DNA of 44,067 bases from Apostichopus californicus (lineage: Eukaryota > Echinodermata > Holothuroidea > Aspidochirotida > Stichopodidae): positions 272 to 44,338 of the forward strand of contig JAIPMN010001380.1 in NCBI GenBank assembly GCA_020650975.1, written 5' to 3'. Numbering within the stretch: the stretch's first letter is position 1; every line of letters starts with the position of its first letter. Below the pieces are notes generated by a model that was not told the DNA's origin, did no database searches, and was given only the letters and a program-made list of their open reading frames with translations. The translations under genes were made by a program, and so were the position numbers. Shown here in pieces: positions 35,241-44,067 of the stretch.

Positions 35241-38200
35241 TCTTCAGCAATAGTAAAGTCATTCAGGAAAATAAAATCTGCTTCAAAGTGGCCCTTTTCA
35301 GTTTTCTCAGCTGTTCTCAAAATTGGCTCAAGGGATCAATAGGTTAAATCTCAAATGGTCTCAAAATTGGTGTTATTCTCTGTGATTTATACCAGATGAC
35401 TTTGGCTTTGGCAGTCACTTGTAAAATATTTCACAGTGTAAACAATACCCTGAAACTCTCAGTCATTAACAATTATTTAAGGGACGGCTGGTGGCAGAGC
35501 TGATTTGCTAGCTCCAAATTGGTCAAAGAGAAAGTCATATGGAAAGTCATATGAAGAACATCTATGTGTCTATATTTCACATTGGAAGTCAGTTCTCTAC
35601 AAATATTGAAAAATTTTGGGATAAAAATTCTATATTATAAAATCCTTACCAGTGAATTAATTGTTTGATGCCCAAAAGGGAGTGCTACAAATAAGAGCTG
35701 GAAATCTTTTGATCTTCTCAGGTTCTCACTTAATTCTTGGACAAATTTAACTCACTTGCTCAGATACATTAGTCAGGAAATTATATGGCAATTAATCACA
35801 AAGCCAACTGGCTTTCTAGCTTTTCATAAGTGGTATCTTAAGCTTGCAAGCAATGTTCATTTTGTGTTGAATCCCCTTCCCCACCCTACCCCCCTCATTC
35901 AATCTGGTGTTAGTAAAATATTATATGTAATTGACTGTACATTCTATAATGTCTTACAAATAGACCACCAAAACTGCACTAAGAAGAGTGAAATTAAGTG
36001 TGAACTTCAAGGTTTTCAATTAAAACCTAGCTCAAATTTTAATTTGTAGGTTTCACTGAGGTGTACCCCATCAAGGTGTGAATATTACATGGATTGGTGG
36101 ATATGATGTAAAGTTATAATCCAACTGAGAATACCACTTTAGTTCTAAACACAATGTGACTTTGTGTGTATGATATCCTGTGTGGGCAGAAACCACCCAT
36201 TATTGTCAACAGTTGCGGCGATAATACATAAAATTCTGTATGGGAAACATTAACCAGTCAGAAAATTTACTGGTTGCATTGAGGAAATGATGTAACTTGA
36301 ACATTATATTATACAATGTAGTATGTATACATGTTTGTCATATAACTTTCTCAATGTCTTTGTTACATTGCAATGTACACTTTGGCAAGGTTAAACATAT
36401 TCAGTCATTTGATCAGTCTGAACCAGAGATACACATCAATATTCTTATTATCCATTAATCTTAATTTTCTTGTCTTGAATCTATAACAATAATGTATCAT
36501 TATCTCTCTGACTCAGTTTCCGTGTCTCGGAGGTAGTCATTAGTCTGTGCTCTATTTATTGAACAGATTCCAGCACCAATATGTTGTTAGTCTACTGCAT
36601 ATCCATGTTGAATTATACTAATAACAGACAAGGATACCCTAATGATATCATGCTGTTTATTGAGTACTGAACCCAGCCCTTATGTTGACTTCATACTGTG
36701 ATGTATATGAAACAGTCTGAAATGAGTGATTTTATGCATGTATACTGTACATATAGACCTCTAGTGAGAAGGAACCTTGATATTCCACTAACTTTTATTT
36801 TTGCTAAAGACAGTCAAAGCAGTTTTATTTGTTTGTAACATTTGGTAGTTAAATTTGTTAGGTTTCAATTCATGAAGTGGTTAGTTGCAGGCAGCTGCTG
36901 TTAGAGCAGCCACCTTGGTTAGTGTCTGAACTGAGTTGTCACTCAGAGGCTGAATGTCAGTGAATGTACATAGTATGAAGTGGAACTGGTCAAGAGCCCA
37001 TTCAATTCAGTATAGAGCTCTGTATATCCTTTGACTGTATCAGTGTAGCTGTTAATTTTCACTTATCATCATTAGTGACATATATTTAACTTAAAGATTT
37101 TATCCAGATCTCGTCCTTGTCAGATGAGGTGTCATCACAAATTTACTACCTTTTCTGCAATGCCTCAAGTGCTAATGGCCAGAAATGTAGAATATTATTC
37201 ATTATTAAATGTGAACATTATCACATGCTGCCATTAATCCTATCTCAAGTCAACACAGGGTTGAAGACAAGACAACAAAATCAACAGGTTTTTGGCCACA
37301 TCGTGTGTAATGCTATAAATCCAATTTAAATTATCATTGTCTATGCAGAATGTACAGTATATCACGGCGATGAAGATGCAGCCCATGTTGAATTGTTAAG
37401 CATCGTGAGGCACACGCTGTAATCACATTACATAGAGATGGCAATTAAGTGTTTGTTTGATCAGCATGTTAGCTATGACAAGTTCAGGTGGTAATGTCCT
37501 TAACTTGGTCTATTACAGGACTGGTAATCCATTGTTTAGTCTACTTGGAAGTTGGAACCAAACAACTAACAAATTAAACTGTGAGCTTTTAAAGGGACAA
37601 TGTGCTCATTTTTTTCAAGTGCACGAGGTAACTACATGCACATGTCCAATAAAAATACTTATGTATCCATCTGTCGTTAAATTTGGGCTCTCTTGTTCCT
37701 GAAATTAGCCGTACCCTTGAAGTTTTGATTGCACACGGAGGGGAGAAGTTCATGTAGTATTGGTTTGCATTCCTTCAAGGGAGTACTGTTTGTTCTATTT
37801 CAGTTCAATTTACTTGTCTTCAGTAATGAGTTGTTTGGTAATTGGTACAATGCTGGTTTCAATATGGAATCATCATTGATTTATTGAAAGCATACATCAT
37901 TCTTGAATGATTCTAGCCAGCCTGCATACCCTCTTCCAGCTTATCTGTAAAGCCTTACTAAAATGCACACTTCTTCCCTGATGTACCAACTATCAGAAGA
38001 ATGTTGCTACAGTACAAGTGAACATTTTCTGTTGTATTTTCTTCTGCTCATAGGCCTACTACTACTGTTACTAGCTTAGTCTTCCTCCAGTGCTCACCTA
38101 AACACACACAGTGGGAACAAATATTTCCCAGGGTGGAATTATAACATTCTGACTATTTCTGTGTTTATGTGACCTTTAATCCTATTGAATAGTATTGCAG

Positions 38201-38774
38201 TATTTTTCATTGCCAGTCAGTTCTGCTATAAGGGGCAACATGCCTGAGTACAAAAGTAAACTGATTTTCTCTTTCATCCAGCATGTACAAGCAATAATCC
38301 ACTGAACTTGGGATGGGACTTTGCATGATTGAACATGAATGGCTTTCTGGCTTACACAGGGTTATCTGTGTGTTGTTCCTATATATACTTTAGTTTAAAA
38401 CCTGACAGGAAATCATTCAACAACTTTAAGCCAGCTCTCTATAAAGTAGAGTTACTACAGAATCTAATTAGGTTATGTTCGTCTGTGTTAATGTACTTAC
38501 AAAGGACATGCATTAAAGGTACATATTGTTTAAAGAGATAGCTCAGAGGAAACTTCATTTTGGGCATTGTAAAAAAAAAAGAATAGAAACATGCTGGTGG
38601 AGGTTTGATTGAATTCCTAAAAATATATTCATTTGAAGGTAATATGTTTTGTACCATGTGATCTTGAAGTAAGTGATGTCATGAATGCACATTGACATAA
38701 ATTATGTTGTTTTTCTTTTATTTTCTTACTCTGTTGTAGTGCATTTAGATGGGATACTGTCTCAGCTTTTTGCT

Positions 38775-38821
38775 GCATGGGTTGTAAAGCATATACAGTA
38801 TATATGCTGTACAACCCATGC
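38775..38821. repeat. near-perfect 47-nt hairpin
   Basis: GCATGGGTTGTA (38775-38786) pairs with TACAACCCATGC (38810-38821). After one A/G mismatch, AGCATATA (38788-38795) pairs with TATATGCT (38801-38808), leaving a five-base loop CAGTA. The stem is about 20 bp. It is shorter than a usual microRNA precursor and could equally be a MITE remnant or cruciform-forming palindrome. Confidence 0.85.
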
Positions 38822-40322
38822 ATAGATACCGTACCAGTGAACACTGTGTTTTCTCTTGTTGCATCCACTTTTAAGCAGAAAATTGAAGTCAAATTTTAAA
38901 AGATATAATAATTGTGCATCTACGGCATCAGAATTGTTGATAAACATAAGGAGTAATCTTCAGACCAACACTTCTCAAAACAATCATCTAGGAATTGAGA
39001 GAACTACCCAAGAACGCTTGGAGTTAATTCTACTGTCACATGTCAATGTTAACTTTCCTCTGAACCTTCCTTTTAAGGAGCAGTATTGTTATTCCAAAGA
39101 GTAACTGGAATGTCATTGTATTTTTATAATATTGAATATTTAATACATACAATGCCTTTGAATGATGCTTAATTGGATCTCTGGAAATGTGCCATGTTGT
39201 TTTCAAGAAATGATATTTCCTAGTGTAACATTTTATGCCAGTCATAGTATTGTTAGATGCCCTGTAAAACGTGCAAAGAGGACTTCTTCGCAGCCACACT
39301 CGAAACCAATATTTGGCAGTGAATGCATAATTGGTTTTAAACAGATTCTGAAGTTCTTACGATACGTCCTGTAAAATCTTGCATGGAATTTTTCTGTCGC
39401 AATTTTACCAATTTTACTTAAAAGCATTCATTACAGACTGTTTAGACATTCCCCTCATCTATGGCTGAGTTTCTCCTTTCCTAAACTTAGACCAGACTTC
39501 AATGCAGGAACAACAAACCTCTGTGGGATAGCACAGACTCACATGTTAGAAGTTATGCATACCAGAAGTACTTTAATGGTGAAAGACAAGTCTCTTGTTG
39601 AAAAGGCTATGTGCTGAATAATGAGGTAAAGCAGACTCTTAGCTCTTAACAACCTGCAGATGATTTGATCTTCACATTTTTGGCTGAGATCATAACATAC
39701 CTTTTAGGAGGGTTTCATGTTTACACAACTATATGCTATACATTCCACCAGGTTACTTCTCAGTCTGAATGGCACATAAACATTAATGTGTACATATGGC
39801 CGTTATTTTCTGTATTGTCAGGAAGGAAAGGAAGAGTGAAATGTGTTTATGCACTTTTGTTAGATAGGAAACTGATCCTCATTATTAACCATTGTTTTAA
39901 CCATTGAGTAATAAAGCACACTGCCAGAATCTAAAGGCTAGGAAAAATGGACTGTTGCATGCAGTTATGTTACATTCCATTGTGGTGATTATAGACAGGG
40001 TTGGGAGACAATGTGTTTGTTATCACTGTAAAGACCTGTAAGCTCTTATCAGTAAGGAGGTTACAAAGTTCATTTATGACAATTGAATCATAGGGATATA
40101 TCATTATATCATGGAGAATCATATTGAACACAACTGTGATTCATCATGTGGCTGTGTGATAGAGCCATTTATAATGAACAACACCACCAAACAGCTAGAA
40201 GATTCTTTATATCATTTGGGAAGATGCGGTGGATCAGTGATGGAATGGGTAAGGTGGGGGAAGGTGACAAGTGGTGGAACAGGGCTGGGGGTGCATATTT
40301 TCAGATATAAAAAGTTTTTTTT

Positions 40323-40405
40323 GGGGGGGGGGGATCTGGGCTAAAGTTGAACACTTTGTCATGGAAAAGCAATTTAAAAGTACAACCCCCTCCCTCCCCC
40401 CCCCC
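40323..40405. repeat. G11 run followed by C10 run (potential hairpin)
   Basis: Eleven G (40323-40333) and ten C (40396-40405) lie 62 bp apart and could pair. A CCCCCTCCCTCC segment precedes the C run. It resembles the G/C-run termini of transposon A, but no TIR was found next to it. Confidence 0.6.
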
Positions 40406-42839
40406 ATTCTGAGCAACTAGCATGTGTTGGAGCAATCCATTATGTAGTTCTTAAAAGCTCTAGGGCTACCCAATCCATATCCATGTCTTCCACCATGTAT
40501 AAACCTATCTTCCACCTTGTAACAAGAAATTGTTACTCATGATATCTCCCAAATAGGGCAAAATGTTTCATCACTTTAGGAGTTGTCATTCATTGTAAGG
40601 ATCGTTGTTATTTATTTAAGGTAATAGTGTTTACAGTTGTCTTTCTCTGAAAAGACAAGGCAGGAAATGAAGTCAGTTTTGTTTTGGTTAGGTCTAAGGC
40701 TACGTGCAGAGCACATGTAATATCAGACATGAGATATTATTTTCAAGTAGAAACCTTGCCAAGCAGATACTGCTTTTCATTTGACCAGTATCTATGCTTC
40801 ATGGTGTCCTGTTAACTTAATATTAATCATTCTTGAGTTGTCATTAATATCCAACAGCTGTGTGCAATGACAGACATTCAGTATTTAACCTGCTATGATT
40901 GTGAGCAGTTTATTAGTTACTAGTGTCTGCTCGCTGCCGCTGTACTACTACTCGATCCTTGGCTACTGGGGAAAGGTCTCAGTCACATTCCAAACATATC
41001 TTGTGAACCATTCTTGACATTCCAGTGTCATTTAACAAAGCTTGCAGGTCCTACAAGTTAAGTTCCTGGAGTGTATATCTGACGCCAATCAGCTGATCCT
41101 ACTATGGACCCGTCTTCCTGCTGTGGTTCCCATCCCAGTGATAACCGGACATGACTGACTTAACCGTGTCCTTCAAACCAATGACTCTCTCCCTACTGCT
41201 GAGAGATGCAGTGTAAAAGAACGCTCAGTGAGACAAGACTTCACATATCTTCACACAGTGTCGCCTCCGTTGCCACACATGCAGTGCCAGTACAGTGTGC
41301 CACTGCAACAGTGTGCGACTGCAGTGATAACTCAAGATTGTATCGAATAAAACGATGTGAGGTTTTCTTTATAGCTATTAGCCTGCTTACATAGTGGAAA
41401 AATATGACAGTAGCATAATTGTATTAAACCGTAATGTTATGTAATATTACAAATTGTCATATTTCAAAGTCCTGTAGCAGTAAGGAATTTTGGGAAAACA
41501 CGTAAGACTTGTTCACATGGAAACACTCCATTTTAGTATTTCTCATTTATAAGAAGCTTTCATGTTTAGGTCATTTCTGATAGGTGTAAACAACCTATTA
41601 GTTAAAAAGTTATAAGCATAACTTGACTGAAGTAAGATGATCAAAAGTCTCTTTATTAATAGTGCAATGCCATAAATGAGGTCAACACACTCCATTATTT
41701 GTGGGACAGTAGATTATAAGGTTTCTACAGGCTTGTTTCCATGGAAGCAGATTCTATTTAGGTAGTTTTAGCTGGTAGTTAAAATTGGTGCTTATATTCC
41801 TGTGGTCACGTTCGATCTAGACAATGCCAGTAGGAATGCTGGTGGGAGGTGCACCACTGCCTTTTTTAGGATTCTTTTCATAGTAATATTACAATACCAT
41901 ATAAAGTGGTAATATTTGCAACTATATTCTTGATAGTTGAGTCAGGTTACTGTTGATGATTAACCTTGAAGCATACTATATGTACCATCATATGTTTACT
42001 ATTTGAACTGTATTTTACACTTAATTTACACAGTCAAAATTTTGATGACAATGGTAACCTATCTAATGATTAGACATGTGCATATATATGTGTAATGTAT
42101 TCCATATATGTGACATAGATGAAAAAAGAATGAAAAAAGATGAGAAACCTGAATAGATCTCTTACTTCATTAGTAGATATCTCATATCAATTAAAAGCAA
42201 AGAATTTAACAGGGGAGAGTGCTGACCACAGTGTGTTGCTGTGAAGCACAGAAAAAAAGTGGGGGCCTGCGGGACTTAAAATCACTGTAGAAAAGTGCAG
42301 TCTGTTTCATGGCAGTGTTCTGCTTACAACACCCTGCAATGATTTGATACAGGAATTAACAAGAATAAAGAGGCTCAAATCCTTGAGTTAATAATCTAAC
42401 TAGAGACATTCATTTGACTCAATCAAGATACCGAGCCACATTAGAGTACCTTACACAGGGGCATGGTATCCATATTTTGGATTTGCTGTCTGTCCCTGAA
42501 CTGCTTCTTTCAAAGTCACCGATGCAACTGCATACCACTGCCTCATTTGTTGAAGTGTTGTGAAGCAAAATTTGGTGCAAGAAATTGCCATTTTGGGCAA
42601 ATTTTCAAGTCGATTACATCTGCCCAGACTGCTCGTATACAGTGTTTCTACTTTCCATTACCTGCTGGTACTGTCTCGCCTACTAACTAAGTGCCCATGA
42701 AGTATTGTGGACCTTACTTTCCTTGCCATTACATCATTCTCCCCATTATAGCTTCTTTATATATCAATATGTGATATTTTCAGTGTTCATACACATTATG
42801 GTTATATAAAAGCTCACAATCTCAAAAGGCGAAGAGTGG

Positions 42840-43100
42840 AATGCAGTGGTACATGGATACCTTATATTGAGTAAAAGGACTTAATTGTTCGAATTGAAAG
42901 ACAAAGGTCACAGGAGGTCAACATAGGTCAAAATGTGAAAGCCTTTCACATGTACTGTAAACTGGAAAATTCAATGGACCTTGCATATATTATCCAGGTG
43001 CCCCCCCCCCCCCATATTGTGAGTTATGGCCATTATGGTTTTAAGTGGAAAAGTTAGAGGTCATTTGACATCAGTATATAGGTCAAAATGTTTATGACCA
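42840..43100 (+). repeat. GGTCA-family repeat with triple AGGTCA
   Basis: GTGGTACATGGATACCTTAT and ATTGAGTAAAAGGACTTAAT are followed by three perfect AGGTCA motifs at 42905, 42915 and 42925, each four bases from the next. An AAAATGTGAAAGCC segment comes after. A second unit with AGAGGTCATTTGACATC and ATAGGTCAAAATG lies at about 43058-43095. Thirteen C occur at 43001-43013. The order matches the repeat at 9515-9880. Confidence 0.65.
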
Positions 43101-43562
43101 GTGTTTACCAATATCTCAAAGAGAATAATCTTGAATGGACCTAATAATTGGTAATAAGTTACCGAAGCTACCATTGTGGTAGTACATATGTTTCTAATCC
43201 ATGTAAGATCATCTCCAGTCAGAAAATTGACCTGTCTTTTTCTTCTGAATTGCTTGCCTAGAATCAGAAATGTGTGTTACTGAAGTATGTGTAGTTATTA
43301 CTGGATTGAACCTTTCTAGAATTGACTGTGTCGTGGAAGATAAAAGTTTAAAGCTCATTTTGTGTCTGGAACTCAAACTGTCACTATGTTTATTTCAAAA
43401 GTCATCCAAAAAGTTTGCATGTATGAAAAATCCACAGTGTAAAATATTAATTCAGTCAGTAAATTGTTATCATCTAGCTGGGGTATTAAGACAATAATAC
43501 TTAATCTGTCCCCAAAACCAATTCATTATTTTTTTTCCTTTCTCTTTCTCCATCATTTCCAG

Positions 43563-43773
43563 ATGGCTGGATTCCTCCAAATCATTGATGGCACAAGGCA
43601 TAAACGAGAGGGATGTTCTCTTACTACGCTTCAAGTATTATGCTTTCTATGACCTGGATCCTCAGCAAGATGCTATCCGAATCAACCAGATATATGAGCA
43701 AGCCAGATGGTCCCTCCTCAATGATGAAATTGATTGCACTGAGGAAGAGATGATCATGTTTGCAGCATTGCAG
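43563..43773 (+). CDS. FERMT2: kindlin coding exon 4 (residues 266-336): F1 C-terminal part, partial gene
   Basis: The exon begins with the A completing Gly266, then [20 protein letters not shown] (267-286), [20 protein letters not shown] (287-306), [20 protein letters not shown] (307-326) and [10 protein letters not shown] (327-336). Vertebrate kindlins read [38 protein letters not shown] and CTEEEMMMFAALQ in the same order, so this is the most conserved stretch in the window. It completes the F1 fold and leads into F2. The donor is CAG|GTAATA at 43774, phase 0. An ATG at 43585 inside the exon (Met275) is simply internal. Confidence 0.97.
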
Positions 43774-44067
43774 GTAATAAACCTACCTATGAAAGGGAAT
43801 GAGGAATGGAGGGGGAGAGGAAAGAGGGGGGGGGGGGTTAAGGAGTCCTGAGGGAAGGGAGAGTTTGTGAATGCACAGGGCAAAATTCTCCTTGTCTGTA
43901 TGCAATTTAACTAGCTGGGGAGTATGTTAGTAAATGTGAGTTTACTAAATTTCATCTGTTGAGATAAGTTCTTAACAGATCAGACTAGAGTTGGAGATGT
44001 TAACTAACGAAGAGGAGAGGCTCCCTTTCATGATCTCCGGCAGCATGTTAAAACATTTGAAGATGGC
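43774..44067 (+). other. FERMT2: start of kindlin intron 4, G-rich near the donor
   Basis: This is intronic sequence after the exon 4 donor. From 43800 to 43860 it is purine/G-rich, with several GGGG runs and a 12-G run at 43826-43837. G-runs just downstream of donors are known to act as intronic splicing enhancers in vertebrates, and whether that applies here is unknown. The next exon (F2) is not in the window. Confidence 0.85.

Larger units (their letters stand above)
28064..43562 (+). other. FERMT2: kindlin intron 3 (15.5 kb)
   Basis: The donor is GTGAGTGTG at 28064. The acceptor is a very strong pyrimidine tract (TTTTTTTTCCTTTCTCTTTC, then TCCATCATTTCCAG) ending at 43562. Apart from the listed elements, the stretches 28460-33350, 33380-34720, 35240-38770, 38825-40310 and 40410-42840 are AT-rich with only short, chance-length frames. 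A slightly GC-richer patch at about 40920-41350 stands out in composition but has no recognisable coding content. Confidence 0.9.
8992..44067 (+). other. FERMT2: kindlin (fermitin family homolog) gene, 5' part, truncated by window
   Basis: This is the gene span as far as it can be seen. Four coding exons join in frame to give residues 1-336 of a kindlin, the FERM-family adaptor that binds integrin beta tails and membrane phosphoinositides and activates integrins together with talin. Introns are 9384-26546 (17,163 bp, phase 1), 26778-27660 (883 bp, phase 1), 28064-43562 (15,499 bp, phase 2) and one starting at 43774 (phase 0). The visible part ends at FAALQ in F1, roughly half of a normal ~680-residue kindlin. 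F2 with its PH insertion and F3 are off the right edge. Vertebrates have three paralogs. An invertebrate would be expected to have one, so the symbol means the kindlin family and not a strict FERMT2 orthology claim. Confidence 0.95.

Noticed and set aside
43662..43883. 73-codon minus-strand frame opposite exon 4
   Set aside because: Antisense shadow of the exon and of the adjacent G-rich intron start.
1..44067. CRISPR arrays, operons, rRNA, phage or viral genes
   Set aside because: No regularly spaced identical repeats with unique spacers, no closely packed genes with ribosome-binding sites, and no viral or reverse-transcriptase reading frame was found on either strand.

Overview
The window is eukaryotic: AT-rich, repeat-laden DNA with spliced exons thousands of bases apart and no operon-like layout. 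Only one gene can be supported, on the plus strand: the 5' half of a kindlin (fermitin family homolog), the FERM-domain co-activator of integrins at focal adhesions. Four coding exons are visible (9221-9383, 26547-26777, 27661-28063, 43563-43773). They join in frame at canonical GT/AG sites with intron phases 1, 1, 2 and 0, and encode residues 1-336. This covers the F0 domain and the F1 domain with its long disordered insert. The rest of the protein (F2 with its PH insertion, and F3) must lie beyond the right edge.

The host is most likely an invertebrate deuterostome and probably an echinoderm, perhaps a sea cucumber. The exons resemble vertebrate kindlin-2 closely, and the introns carry GGTCA-rich degenerate repeats of a kind I associate with echinoderm genomes. 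The species call is inference.

Layout: 1-8991 is upstream or 5' intronic DNA without recognisable genes. It holds a 1.3-kb non-autonomous hAT-type transposon (2199-3505), a diverged ~120-bp satellite (5330-5950) and transposon end fragments. A 5' untranslated exon segment (about 8992-9220, two short upstream ORFs) leads into coding exon 1. Intron 1 (17.2 kb) contains a GGTCA-rich tandem repeat, palindromes, a second and very well-preserved non-autonomous hAT element (22012-23557, perfect 17-bp TIRs and a perfect 8-bp target duplication), a SINE/LINE-tail retroposon, and a pair of 595-bp-spaced direct repeats. Intron 2 is short (883 bp). Intron 3 (15.5 kb) contains a 246-bp MITE, another candidate MITE, a near-perfect hairpin and more copies of the GGTCA-rich family. 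Intron 4 begins at 43774.

No prokaryotic features, CRISPR arrays, rRNA, convincing tRNA genes or second protein-coding gene were found. The points most worth a second look are the two hAT insertions with their exact hallmarks, one dispersed repeat family seeded at about five intronic loci and carrying nuclear-receptor-like AGGTCA direct repeats, a strong excess of poly(dG)/poly(dC) runs, and a lineage-specific tandem duplication in the basic part of the kindlin F1 loop.
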